From Aselliscus stoliczkanus (Eukaryota > Chordata > Mammalia > Chiroptera > Hipposideridae), in assembly GCA_033961575.1 (NCBI GenBank), contig CM066732.1, forward strand, positions 55,684,501 through 55,748,500: a DNA stretch of 64,000 nt, written 5' to 3'. The notes below the pieces were generated by a model. The model was not told the origin of the DNA and did no database searches. It saw only the letters and a list, made by a program, of their open reading frames with translations. Shown here piece by piece: positions 35,437-46,815 of this stretch (position 1 is the first letter of the stretch; each line of letters starts with the position of its first letter). The position numbers and the translations under genes were made by a program.

Positions 35437-35751
35437 AGAAGGCTGTGTGTGTGCGTGCATGTGTGTGCACATGTGTGTGAGCGTGCACATGTGTGCAAAT
35501 GTGTGAGCGTGTGTGTGAGTGTGCATGTATTCACACATGTATGAGGGTGTTGTGGGCGTGTGTGTGAAAGCATGTGTGTGCATGCATGTGTGCACATGTG
35601 TGTGGGCGTGCGTGTGTGAGAGCATGTGTGTGCGTGCATGTGTGCACATGTGTGTGGGCATGCGTGCGTGAGCATGCGTGTATGCACATGTGTGAGGGTG
35701 TGTGTGCGCGCACACGTGTGTGAGCGTGCGTGTGTGCACACGCGTGTAGGG
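35437..35751. repeat. Degenerate TG/CA array
   Basis: About 315 bp of nearly continuous alternating purine-pyrimidine sequence built from GTGTGTG, GCATGTGTGC and GTGCACATGTGTG modules. Longer higher-order units repeat imperfectly, such as GAGAGCATGTGTGTGCGTGCATG. Such sequence can adopt Z-DNA under supercoiling and is usually length-polymorphic. The His/Thr/Cys-rich minus-strand frames across it are artefacts. Confidence 0.9.
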
Positions 35752-37429
35752 AGGGAGAAAGTGGATGAATGAGCATATGTCACGGACAGACCAGGAGCAA
35801 CAAAGACAGAAAGAAAAGGCCATCAGAGTGGAAGAAGCAGACAGAGAGACAAAGATGGAAAGGGTTAGGGACGGAGGAAGAAAGAGGGGAAGAGGCTGGG
35901 AGAGAAACCCAGCCCTGAGACAGGAGCCTCTGACCCACGCTGTAAAATGACAAGGATTGAGTGAGCAGTTTTTAATACAGATAATATTGTCCATGTAGTC
36001 TATAAATATAAAATTAAATGCTGACCTCTCTGGTCCATGTCAAAAGTCCCAGGCAGTGTCAGCACATATTGTTTTATTTGTTTCAAGAGAAAATAGATCA
36101 ACAACATTAAGCTCCCAATGAACAGAGAATTGAATGAATTAAAAAGCACAGGCATAAATCGTGCCGGTTTTATTGGCACCGTGATAAACATGCCCGAGGC
36201 CCCACAGGAGCGCGGTCTGCAGCACGCTCAGGACCCTGCAGCCTCTTCGCCACCAAGAAAGGAAAAGAGATATTAAGACCAGGCGCTGCTGTCCAGGCTC
36301 ACAGCCTCCATCCATCACCATATGACAAAGGCTCCAGCACACATCTCGAGAAACCCTGGGAAGGAGGAGAACCTGGGCCCTCAAGGACCCAGGGGTGCCC
36401 AGGGCCCTCCCCGCTGCCCTTGACAAGAGGCCATGTCCAGAGCACCCTGCAGGCGTGTCGCCGCGCCCACCCTCCCCGCTGCAGCTCTCCTAGGCCCGGT
36501 GGGGATTCGTGGGGAGAGCGGCTTGCCAGCCAGGGAAACGCATTTTATTTCCAGCTCAGGAATTCACACCCGAGCTTGGGCAGTTGCTAAATAAAGCATC
36601 CTTCCTTTCACAAAGGCAGCTTCGTGTGGCCCTTTCAGCACTGACTTCATGATGAATCTGAACAATTCTTAATTATAGAGACGGAGCTGAGCACAGCACT
36701 CAGAGAAGCCAAATGTTCATGAGTCACAGCCCCAGCTTGGCCAGTCTGCCCCCAGAAGCCGCACAGAGGCGAGCCCCAGAGACGCAGGGCCTTCGGGCCC
36801 CACACCCACCTCCTCTATTCACTGCCTCTGGGGGCTGGGAGGCAGGTCGGGCGCAGACAGAAAGAATTCTTGAAAACATCCGCTAGGCTTTTGCATGATC
36901 CCTTAGCTGCCACCATCAGTGGAAAACAGGAGGACCCCGTGACTTGGGGAGAAAGAAGTGTGTAAAAGGCAACAGAAATCAGACTGAAAGCGCTTTCATT
37001 TACAAACAAAAGAAATGCTGTATATTTATAAACCACGGGTAAACAAATTGACTAAATCATTAGAGCTAAAAAATAATTACCTTTTGAAACAAATTTACAA
37101 AGCAATAAACAAAGATGGCTTGGCTATTAAAATATTTTTAGATAAGTAATTATTTTACGAAACTAGCATTTGGTCTACACTTTCTACGGATTTAGTTACT
37201 GATACTTTAAGTCGGTCACTGCCTGTGATGATCCTGGGTCACGGTGCCCACGGAGCTGGCTGGGCTCGCGGACAGAGCCTTCTCACCAGGTCAGGTTACA
37301 GACGGGAATTCCATGAGCGGTCTCCTCTCTGGCGTGTGAGCGTGTGGGGTGCGGGCTTTGGTGCCTCCTCCTGAGCCTCTCAGAAAAGGGCTTTGTTCTT
37401 CATGATAAAAATCATAATGGTGGCCAGCA
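35752..37429. other. Unique stretch with purine-rich and AT-rich parts
   Basis: 35,760-35,910 is purine-rich (GGAAGAAAGAGGGGAAGAGG and similar). 35,945-36,200 and 37,000-37,210 are AT-rich and repeat-free. The remaining parts are GC-rich. No gene is recognised. Confidence 0.45.
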
Positions 37430-37622
37430 CACGCGGCGCCCACAGTGGGCTCCCCATGGCCACATGTCATCCCCACGTGCCAGGCAAAGTATCAGCGTTA
37501 TGTCCAGAAAACTGAGGCGCAGACAGGTTAGCGACTTGCCCAAGGTCAGCCAACAAACGGCAAAGGAAGGATTCCAGCCCAGGCAGTCCAGCCGCAGTCC
37601 CTGCTCTTGGCCACTGAACGCA
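37430..37622 (-). repeat. MIR SINE, antisense
   Basis: Reverse-complement MIR: AGAAAACTGAGGCGCAGACAGG, then TTGCCCAAGGTCAGCCAAC, then GGATTCCAGCCCAGGCAGTC, in the order expected for the antisense consensus. Left boundary approximate. Confidence 0.85.
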
Positions 37623-37694
37623 CTCATTTTTTCCACAGGCCCTGCCTGGTGGCCACCTAGCCCCACGTCACACCACCTTAAAGGCCACACTGGA

Positions 37695-38275
37695 TCCTAA
37701 AAGGGGTGTCTGCATCCCCATATTCACTGTAACGTTATTTACAATTGTGACATATGGAAACAACCTAAGTGCCTGTGGACAGATGAGTGAATGGAGAAAA
37801 GGTGGCGTAACATGGATTATTATTCAACTAGGAAAAGCGAGGAGAGCCTGCCATTTGCAACCACGTGGATGCGTCTGGTGGGCGTTCTGCTCAGAGAGAG
37901 AAGGACAAACACTGCACAGTGTCACATAGAAGTGGAATATAAAACAGGCTAAATCACAGAAGCAGAGAGGGGCACGGAGGCTGCCAGGCGCGGGGCGGGG
38001 CGGGGCAGGCTGAGAAGAGGCTGGCCAAAGGGGACAAGCTTCCCTTTATCGGTAAGTCCTGGGGAGCTCATGTATAGTGTGGTGACTTGGGCTCATAACA
38101 TTGTATCACATACTCGGAATTTGCTGCAGGTAAATCCTAACGGTTCTCATCACACACACAAAGGGAACTGCGGGGTGATGGATACGCTCGTCCCCTTGAT
38201 GGCGGCGACCCCTTCCCGATGTACGCAGACATCAGAGCGTCACACTGCACACTTTAAATATACACAAGCGACTTG
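37695..38275 (+). mobile_element. L1 3' end, sense, near-complete tail
   Basis: L1M 3' sequence: 'tattcactgtaacgttatttacaattgt', GGAAACAACCTAAGTGCC, 'gagtgaatgga', 'ccatttgcaaccacgtggatgc', 'acatagaagtggaatataaa', ending with 'acactgcacactttaaatatacac'. An internal GC-rich GGGGCGGGGCGGGGC tract lies at 37,992-38,006. 5'-truncated; no intact frame. Confidence 0.8.
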
Positions 38276-39074
38276 CCTAGTGTGCCTCAGTGATGCCGGG
38301 GGCCACATTGGTCCCTTGCAGGTCACGAGCCGGCACACGTCTCAGGCCTGCCCTGAACACGGCTCCGGTGTGGCTTACGAGAGGACAGGTCGGGCCTGGC
38401 AGGCACTGGCCCCGATCTGTTCACCCAGGACTCCCGTCCCCTAGGACCCCCGCCCCCCGCCCCGCCCAGGTGTCCCCTGGTGGCTCTCCCAGGAGCTCAC
38501 CAACATGTGGGACCATGAAGTCGGCCCCGCGGTGCCCTGTCCGCACCTCTGTTGTGCCGTCAGGCTCAGAGCTCGGGGCCTTAGGGAGAAGGCGCCACTC
38601 TCTTGCGCAGCGGGCCCTGGCGGGAGGGAGAGCGCAGTTTGTGCCCCTGCGGGCCTCGGTGGGCCTCTCTCAACTGCCCTGGCTTTCTCCCTGCAGCCTC
38701 GGGGCATGGAGAGGGAAGAGGAACGGCCTGTCCTAAGGATCATCTTATCCGGGTCCCCAGCACCCACCTTCAACCTCGGGAAACTAAGTCAAGAACATTC
38801 CTACAGGGATGCCCGTCAGTTTGCCAGACTCGTCCAAGCGAGGGACATGTCCCCTGTTGAGGCATAAGCAGGTTCACCCAAGGAAACACGCCTCTCATTT
38901 GACTGTCACCACGAACGAAAACACCTGCACACCGTGGCTGTGCTGATGTGCTCTCTCCGCCCACCCAGGTGGCCGGCATGCGCTGGACGCCCGGCTCCGG
39001 TCGCCTGGCCAGGACATACCCCCCAGGGCCTGGGGCTTCTAAGGCTGCTGCCGATTCCTCGGCCATTCCCACCT
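38276..39074. other. Unique GC-rich stretch
   Basis: GC-rich with clustered CpG around 38,440-38,680. Frames up to about 148 codons overlap in several frames and resemble no protein. No repeat recognised. Confidence 0.45.
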
Positions 39075-39220
39075 GTCGCTGTGGAGCCAAGGGAAAGTCA
39101 CTCCACTTCTCTGCGTCCGCTTCCTCCTCTAAGGAAACAGGAGTTCCTAAGTGCCAGCCTCACAGGGCTGGCAAAGCCCGCGCACAGCAGGTGCTCGGGG
39201 CACTTCTTGGACCGGGCTGG
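39075..39220 (+). repeat. MIR SINE, sense
   Basis: Diverged MIR: AGTCACTCCACTTCTCTGCG, then TTCCTCCTCTAAGGAAACAGG, then a tail with GCCAGCCTCACAGGGCTGG and CGCACAGCAGGTGCTCGG. The order and spacing match the sense consensus. Confidence 0.7.
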
Positions 39221-39559
39221 TCTCCACGTGAGGAAACAGGAGGCGTGGCCTGGGGCCCTGGCTGAGCGCTGACCAGCGGCCCCCGCTGATGGCCGGTGGT
39301 CTGCCCCTCGAGAAACTTCTATGGAGCCTGTTCCAGCCCAGGTGCCATGAAATGTGGCGACTCTGGGGGCTCCCGCCACCCCCACCCTGTGCGAGGCACC
39401 GGGGAACTCAGTTCTGGTTTTCCCAGGCTCAGGAACCTCATTACCTCCCAAGAATATGACTAGCTCATGACAGACTTCTATGGGTGCCACACCCCTTCAA
39501 GCCCGAGCACACGGGGACGAACAGAGCTCCGAGCTGCCGAAATTCACCCATCTCTCACT
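39221..39559. other. Unique spacer
   Basis: GC-rich, with no recognised feature. Confidence 0.4.
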
Positions 39560-40160
39560 TGGAGCCCAAAGACACCTTCCCACTTTGAAAGAGGCATTTC
39601 AATAAGAGCTTAGAAATGTCCAAAATGAAGAAATAGGATGACTGAGCAATTAAAACGAGGACACATGCCATGCTGGACCCCACACAATATCCACTACATT
39701 GCAGCTAATAAATCCAGAAATAATCTGTTAATTTCTCTGCCTGTTAGAAAGAGACATTTCTAATTCAGATACCATATGACTGAGCTAAATGCCAAGACAA
39801 CAGACTCAGACCTTCAAGACCCAGATTTGTCTGTCAGGAGATGCAAGTAATTTCGTTTGGGGGGTCAATGTTGAAAGAACTTCAGGAAAAAGGCTGTGCC
39901 GGCACATACCTCCCTACTCAGCCTGGAGCCTCTGCATTTGCTTGTACAGAAGGTTTTCTATTTTGGAAGCAGACGTCCTGCCTATGACAATTTAGATGTA
40001 TTGGTAAATTGACAGTGATGAGGTTAATTAATTCAGGTGGTGTAGACACTCCAACTGGGTAAATCAAGATGAAAAGATGGAGTTCAGCACATGTGAGAAG
40101 TATTCATCTCCTTTACCGCTCTGTTCTATAGAGAACTTGTATTAACATGTGCTGGAGAAG
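39560..40160. promoter_or_regulatory. AT-rich putative regulatory island
   Basis: About 600 bp of repeat-free, moderately AT-rich DNA between GC-rich flanks. Notable strings are AATAATCTGTTAATTTCTCTG (about 39,718), a TTAATTAATT core at 40,024-40,033, and AGACAACAGACTC. No protein-like frame of length. The character matches other islands in the window. Regulatory role is inference. Confidence 0.35.
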
Positions 40161-42404
40161 GAGGGCTGAGGATAAGGCATCCACCTGTCGGCCGCTTTCT
40201 GAGGGGCCCTGGGCCTTCGGAGAGTGAGGCTGAGTCACAGCCCACCATTAGCGGGGCGTCTCCATTTCCCATTTGCCTGGGACAGAAAAGCTCCTTCCAT
40301 ACGACTGAGGCCTAACAGCTCCACGGGGAGCAGAGTCTTGCCCCGAAATATCAGATGGGCCATGTGCCAAGTCTGCGCTCAGCCAGGCCCGCTGCTCGCC
40401 ACCCCTGAGCGTGAGAGATGCCGACGGACGTCCTGGGCCAGGAGAAAGCGTGTGCACGTCCCGGCAGCGGGGAGCTGTCTGTCACCCAGCCCTCGAGTGG
40501 GTCTGCCTCCCCGGATTCCGAGGTTTTAGCCAGCGGACTGACATCCTGAGAATTCAGCCTGATATTTTCATCCTCTTTTCTAAAATGTCTCTAACCTTTT
40601 CCAACCTAACACCAGGCTGCAGGTCCCCAAAATGGAAGGGTTCGCGGTGACGCTGACTCCGCGCCGGCTGTGAGGGGGGCTGGGCAGGTGCGTTTCTCGC
40701 CGCCCTGTGGGCATCTGTCTCCTTCCTGGCCTTGTGGGCAGCTGACCCCACACCAGTGAAGACAACCCCCCGAGGCAGGCAGGAGGTGACTGGTTCAGGT
40801 ATCGATCAGCTCTGACTCACATACAACCTTTCACCTCCCTCCGAGCACAGTGGCCGAGCCAACGCCTGATATTCACATGTGGAAATAAATGGGAATATAA
40901 AAATCCACATCCATGACAGCATGGGCTATGATCTCATTTGATGCTCTGTGCCCAGAAGAGGCCAGGTCGGGGACGCCGCCACACACAGCCTGCTGGACAA
41001 TCCAGGGGACAGGAGGCCCTGTCGCTAGGCCTCAGCCACTGACAGTCTTCACTCCTTGCGGTTGGCTGGGGAGCCCAGGTGCACAGAAGGTCGGCGCAGG
41101 AAAGAGGGCTATGACAATCGTCACACTGGCTTGGCGTGCCCAGCCCTGCACCGTGGGCTCTGCACATGACTCCCCACTCGGACCTCCTGGTTGTGCAGGT
41201 GGCCCAGGGGGCTCCAGCCGATGGCCAGGGGGAGCCGTGCAGAGCTCCCTGTGGGGCGGAACACCTCACATCCTCAGAGCACCTTCGCTTGCGTGCTGCA
41301 GCTCCTGCCCGCTCGGCGCCGGGGCGCTGGCCGGGAAGGCTCCACCCTGTGTCTGAGGACACAGAGAGGCCCAGAGGCTATGTCACCCCTCACACATTGC
41401 TAAAAAGTAAAGAAATGATTTATAAGTTATGGTATAGGTTAAATATTTTTTTTACAAGTTAACAGCTTTAACATACACACAAAAAGGTTGCGCTATTATC
41501 CTGATGATTACAGGATATATTACACTATTGGATCAGAACACATTGTCCCTAGTGTGGGCTGGTGACGGGCCACTAGTCTAGAAATCACGCGAGCGTCCTG
41601 CCAGCATCCACGCGTCCCAGTGCACAGGCTCCAGTGGGGGTTGGGCCACAGCTGTGTCAGGTTCTCAGGCAAAGCAGCGCCGGTCTGGGTCCCCTGAATT
41701 CTGGGCCTGCGGGCTCTTGGCCATCCGAGGGCCATGAAGCAACAAGTGTCCCAGCGGACGACGGTGTGCCTGGGCATGTCCAGTGGGGCCGCCCTGCAGT
41801 TAAACAGCTGCTGCTGATTCCAAAGGTGCAAGGACTGACTGTCTGGTAGACGACGGCCAGCTTAGCAGGCGCCCCCGACACATCACGACCAAAGGCATCT
41901 GTAACCCATGCGGGAGCCCTCCTGCAAGAAGGGCGCACCCCACGGTCACTGCTCTTCGCACTCTGGGCGGGGACCCACAGGCCAGCCGTGTGCACGCACT
42001 TACGATGGTCTTGGCAGGAGACACGAGGGCGTGAACGGGAGGCGGCCCAGGAACTCGCTGAGGCGGGGGCAGGGCAGAGTGCTGCCTGGCGCGGTTCTCA
42101 CCTTTGTCCCCCGGCACAGTGGCCCTGGGGAAAGGCCTCTCCCCTGTTTTGGTTCTGTGGCTTAGGGGGCTGCCTGCCCTCCCCGTCTGAGGGCGCCCTT
42201 CAGGGCACTGAGATGTGCCCCGCGATGGAAGCAGACAGAGACCCATCCCCCAGGGCCTCCGGCGGTGCCTGCTTCTCGGTGCCAGGGGGACAAGACGTGC
42301 TAAATCACACTAAGGTGCCCGTGACAGATCAGAGCCCAGGCCACAAGCCTCAGGGCGCGCCGGACAGCTGTGGGGTGCTGGGCGGCCATTGCTGCCCCGG
42401 CTTC
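40161..42404. other. Unique GC-rich stretch, no gene
   Basis: No gene or confident repeat. An AT-rich pocket at 41,400-41,530 breaks the otherwise GC-rich sequence. Overlapping frames up to about 148 codons on both strands resemble no known family. Confidence 0.5.
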
Positions 42405-42518
42405 CCCTCCTAGTCGTGCGGCCTTGAACAGAACAAGGCACTTAACCGCATTTGGCCATGGTCTGCTACTTTGAAGATGAGGCGGGTGATGTCTACCTCT
42501 GCTGTCCCGTGATTAGGT
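42405..42518 (+). repeat. MIR SINE, sense
   Basis: Diverged MIR with CGTGCGGCCTTGAACAGAAC, CAAGGCACTTAACCGC and GAAGATGAGGCGGGTGATG in consensus order (the 'tgtgaccttgggcaagtcacttaacc' region). It adjoins the hAT fragment. Confidence 0.7.
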
Positions 42519-42526
42519 CAGGGCTC

Positions 42527-42579
42527 GGAACGTACCCAAAGAGCCGCGTGTGGCTCGCAAGCGGCAGTTTGCTGACCCC
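42527..42579 (-). mobile_element. hAT element terminal fragment
   Basis: About 53 bp matching the reverse complement of the left end of the hAT element at 12,027. It reads GTACCCAAAGAGCCGCGTG, then GGCTCGCAAGCGGCAG, then TTTGCTGACC. The other end of the element is absent, so this is either a solo terminus or a truncated copy. Confidence 0.75.
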
Positions 42580-43084
42580 GACATGAGGTGATCATAGTTT
42601 GGAAAGAGCACCCAATAAGCAGCCAGCGTACCGGCGGGTCGGGGCTGCGGGGCGAGGAGACTCTCATCTGGTCGCACACTTGGCATCTGCCCCAGAACCT
42701 GCAGACCCGGTGCCTGCCAGGCTCACTCCAGAACCTCTGCAGACTCAGGACCCAATGCTCCTTCCGCAGGGTCCTCCGAAAGTCTCTCGAACTTCTGATC
42801 AGGGGTGAGGATTAACACGTGGGCCGGCATCGGAGACCGTGAGAGGCCCTGAAGGCCGGGTGGCAATGAGGGCCCAGTGGAAAGGGGACTGGCGGGTCAC
42901 CCGCCTCCAGGTGCCTGCATACGTGTGCACAAACACACGCCTGCTGACGGCCTGCCATGACAATGCCATCCCCCAAGTGTCCCCGTGGGCCTCGGTCTCT
43001 CTCCTGCCAGACTCCAGGCACTTCGCAGTAGGCCCACCCTTCACAGTCGACACCAATCTGCAGCTCCGGGCTGCTCTAAAATAG
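42580..43084. other. Unique spacer
   Basis: GC-rich single-copy sequence with no recognised feature. Confidence 0.4.
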
Positions 43085-43089
43085 CAGGG

Positions 43090-43455
43090 ATGTATCAGTT
43101 AGTGCCTGCTGCATAACAAGCCACCCCACATACTGTGGCTTCAACAACCACCCAGCTCCCCATCCTGTGAGTCAGCGAGGTGTGTGGGGCTCAGCTGGGC
43201 AGCGCTGGACGTGGCGAGGCTCCCTCGTGCATCTGAGTCAGCTCTCGGCCATCGGGAGGTGACTCAGTGGGCCTGTGGTCCTCTGGTCTCATCCTCCAGC
43301 GGGCCGGCCGGGCTCGCTGACATGGGCTCACAGGCCTCTAAGAGGAACGCACAGAGGCAAGCACAGCCTCTGGAGGCCGAGGCTCAGACCCACGATGGTT
43401 TTCCTGTTGCTGCATTCCGCAGCCACAGCGAGTCACACCAGCAGCTCAGACTCGT
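43090..43455. repeat. Ancient interspersed repeat, LTR-like
   Basis: It starts around GTGCCTGCTGCATAACAAGCC and GGCTTCAACAAC, followed by CATCCTGTGAGTCAGCGAGG and CTCAGCTGGGCAGCGC, in the order expected for an ancient repeat related to the copy at 8,690. Family not assigned, probably a MaLR/ERVL-type LTR or an old DNA element. Long frames through it are not real genes. Confidence 0.55.
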
Positions 43456-45424
43456 GAGAGGGAGGCGCTCCACTTCCTGACGGAAGAATGGCAGTCCCAT
43501 TGCAGACACAGACAGGAGGCGAGGCCTGTGGCCATTTTTGCAAATAACTAATCACAGGAACTAGAGTAAAAGCTCTAGAAAAGGCTGGGTCTGGAGAATT
43601 ATCGAGAGTCCCAACGGAGCAGGGCATGCCTGGCTTTCCCACGGCTGCACCCCACACAGCAGTGACCCTGCTGTTTCCATGAAACATGAGAAAACCATTT
43701 TGCTGTTACGTTTTTTATTGACAGTTGAGAACACTTTTTTACCCATTTATGGGTGCAAATTAATGAGATGACAACAGACTGAAACCAATGACAACTGCTG
43801 ATCTGTAAGCAAAAACAAGGGATGAGGAGCCGAGAGCAGTACAGCTGTTTTATTTTAATTGAGGAATGATTTTATGTTAGAAACACTCAATATTCACAGC
43901 AAATTAAAAATAATGAAGTGAATTGATACCAATGATATTTTTTTTTTTTTGCTTACTATCCCTTTGTAAATCTATTTCTTCACACAAATTGACAGGCCTA
44001 ATTGATACATACACCATTATTCCTCATTAGTAGGCTGAATAAAATAATTCTTGATTAAATTTATTGCAATTTACCAATCCAGCATAATGTTTGCAAGCTA
44101 TAAAAGTCAATCAACAGGAAACCAGGGGGAAGCCAATGACATTATTGAATTTTATATAACACATAAGTGGTCTCCCTACCTTGGCGAAGGGCAGGCCATT
44201 GAAAGACCCCCAAACGGGCAACACACTGAGAAGAGGGAGGTGAGACCCATACCAGTTGTTGTAGATGTCAGCGAGAGCGCCAAGACCCCCTCTCCCTGTG
44301 GGGCTGGCCTGGGGTTGAGCCATCCCTGCCCTCCTGCCCCCGTGCCCATCCTCAGGCAGGCCCTCAGGGGCCTGAGGCTGTCAGTGACGCCTGTCACCCA
44401 CGGCCACCCCACCCCAGCAGGAGAGCAGGAGGGAGGCTGCCTAGAGACAGGATGGGAGAACGAAGCCACCACCTGGCCCCAGGAGCTTTCTGCCTCAGGC
44501 CACCCATCCTAGGGCACCCCCGTCAGGGGAGGCCCCGTGCTCCGCTGTTTTCCAACGAAGTCGGGTCTCCATGGAAGGTCTCCTCCGGTCTCAAATCCCA
44601 TGCCAGCAGCATGAAGTCTCGTGTCCACAGTTATGGTTCAACAGGATTTAAAGAAGAAGAAGATAGAGAAGGATTCGCTGCCAATCTCTGAAACGCCGGA
44701 CATTGTGGTCAGATCCTGGTGTCCAGGGTTCCCCTGAAGAATGGCCGTATTTGGCCCCTTCTGTTTGGAACTGAGTCAAGGCTGCCCCTCCGGGTGGACG
44801 TGTGCTCCCTGCCCCACTGTTGGCTGGGACCTGTCTGCCCTGCAGGTAGCTACATTTGTGACTTTTGCAGTGGGTGATCTTTGGGTGCCCAGGTCTCTAC
44901 CCTTTGGCGTTCCAAGTTGTCTCCAGGTGGTTCTGTGCTCTGGGCCAGACCACATGAGGGTGCTAGGCTCTTAACAGCGCAATCCAGTAGCGAGACCCGA
45001 GGCCGTGAGGTTTGCCCCCAGGCCCCTCGGCTCCCCCGCCCCGCGCTTCCCCATTCAAGCTCTTGAGCATCTCACGCTCCACAACCCCCTACCCTCTGGA
45101 AGCACGCCCCTACATGTCCCATTCCCCAGGTCCTGCTCGCCAGGTGACATCTGCGACCACACCTTCTCCCCCAAGATCCTGATGGTGGAGAAGGGTCCTC
45201 TGGACTCCTGATCCCACAGTCTCACCGAGAGCAGGGCTCCGGCCAGGAGAGCCAGGGCGCTTGCTCTGAGCCCCCACCCACCGCATCCAGAGGAGCCCCC
45301 GGAACCCGGCAGGCGCTGGGGAGAGGGTTAGGGACGCAGTCCTAGAGCTGCCTTCCTGATCACCCCCATCGGTTCCTATCGCTCTCAGTAACAATTACAT
45401 GTCGTCGGGGAGGTTACAGAGAGA
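43456..45424. other. Unique stretch, AT-rich then GC-rich
   Basis: 43,690-44,160 is AT-rich and repeat-free except for a T run at 43,938-43,951 and may be a conserved block. The rest is GC-rich without recognised features. No gene. Confidence 0.45.
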
Positions 45425-46030
45425 TTAACATGCGTGGCAAGGTCCTGTCTCATCTGGGCCGGGGTTCTGTGAGGCGCGGGAGGGGCGGCAAACATCTCAG
45501 TGAGGGAACCGTGCCAGCAGGGCCCGGAAGGCAGTGTCCCTGGGGGCGGGCAGCTCCCAGACACAAGACGGAACGTGTAAAACCAAATGCAGTTACAGAG
45601 ACAAGGCCTCAGAGCACGGCGGGCTGCGGTGCTGGGACCCCGGTCAGCCCGGAAGCATGCCGCCTTCGCTTCTCTACGAGGGCCGAGAACGCTGCCAGGA
45701 GCCGTGCCCGGCGGCGGCCCGTCCAAATCTGCCTGCTCTGCAGTGCTGCCAATCTGACTTCTGACAGACACTTCCACCTGCGAGTCCCACAAGAACAGAT
45801 GCAGAGCACAGCTCCCCACCCCCACCCCACGCGTGCCGGGGGGGCGGGCAGGGCTCAACAGCAGGCACTCAAACTGCAAACCCAGGAGACATGTCCTCCG
45901 CCGGGCCCTGCCCGGAGCCCGGCCTCCGTAATGTCCGCAGTAGTCACTGAGCTCGCCCTCCTCCCCGGCCACTGGCGCCGTCTCCTCACATTCCCATGCA
46001 GGTGACGCCCGCCAGCAACGTGCCTGACAG
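45425..46030. promoter_or_regulatory. CpG-island-like segment, no gene seen
   Basis: I count roughly 44 CpG in about 600 bases at about 63% GC, an observed/expected ratio near 0.7. Two overlapping opposite-strand frames (191 and 231 codons) span it. GC-rich DNA readily creates such frames, and neither resembles a known protein. It could be an orphan island or just a CpG-rich part of the isochore. The counts were made by eye. Confidence 0.35.
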
Positions 46031-46079
46031 ACAGCAACAGTACCAGTGATAACAATCGTGTGGTTCCTTGGATTGGACA

Positions 46080-46290
46080 CTTAGGTCCTGGCACTTTGCA
46101 AATGTGTCACGTGCATACTCTCTCATAATACTTCTCTGGGGAGAATGTCATTATGATTGCCGTTTACACAGCAGGGGAAGGAGGCTCAGAGGGCCGTGCC
46201 CAAGGCCACACAGCTGGGACGTTCCAGGGCCGGGACTGCAAACCAGGTCTGCTGCCTCGGACCCCAGAGCCTGGGTGCTGCGCCCCCTGG
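46080..46290 (-). repeat. MIR SINE, antisense
   Basis: Reverse-complement MIR: GGAAGGAGGCTCAGAGGG, then GTGCCCAAGGCCACACAGCTGG, then CTGCAAACCAGGTCTGCTGCC. It is preceded by the 'tcataatacttctctggggaga...cattatgattgccgtttacac' part of the same element. Confidence 0.85.
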
Positions 46291-46344
46291 CTGTGTTGCT
46301 TCTAGGGGGGCTTGGTGGGTATGGGTTCACTGAACGATGGGTCC

Positions 46345-46815
46345 ATGGCAGCCTCCGGTCAATCTCCCCACCCCCAGCTCTGCTCCTTCCAAATCATTCT
46401 CCATGCTGTAGCCACCACAGCAGGGCCTCAGGCAAAATCTGGTTTTGTCACCCCTGCCTAAAATCTTCACCGGTCCTCAGGCCCTGCTGCTCTCTCCCAC
46501 TCCGTCCTCACCTCCCCTGACACTCCATCAGCCATTCACTCTGCATGTGCTCCAGGAATAGTGCTCCATGTGGCCTCTTGTCTCGGCCGCTGCGCGGCAG
46601 ACCTGAGCTCCCCCCTGCCCCACCCTGTCGGCACAGCCCAGCCGCCCACCTCTGTGCCGCCGCCCACTTGGCACTTAGGCCGGCACAGCAAGGCCAGGCC
46701 TGGGCCTCCACTCTATTAAACTGTCGGTTCCTTGAGGCACTGCGGGCGGCCGTGTGTTCACCTGGGCCCCCACTGGCTGGCACACTGGGCAGCACGTAAA
46801 TGTCGGTGCCTGACA
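46345..46815 (+). repeat. L2 LINE 3' part, sense
   Basis: L2 landmarks in order: 'ccaaatcattctccatgctg', 'aaaatctggttttgtcacccctgcctaaaatc' and 'cactccgtcctcacc', ending near 'actgtcggttccttgaggcactg' and 'gctggcacactgg'. The copy is long and diverged; no coding capacity. Confidence 0.8.

Noticed and set aside
35229..35994. Long minus-strand frames rich in His, Thr and Cys
   Set aside because: They are translations of the TG/CA repeat array and not genes.
37992..38006. G-quadruplex from GGGGCGGGGCGGGGC
   Set aside because: Only three runs of four G are present with no clear fourth run, so a canonical four-run motif is not met.
45385..46080. 231-codon minus-strand frame as a coding exon
   Set aside because: Lies in a CpG-rich segment, overlaps a 191-codon opposite frame, resembles no known protein, and has no clear splice consensus.
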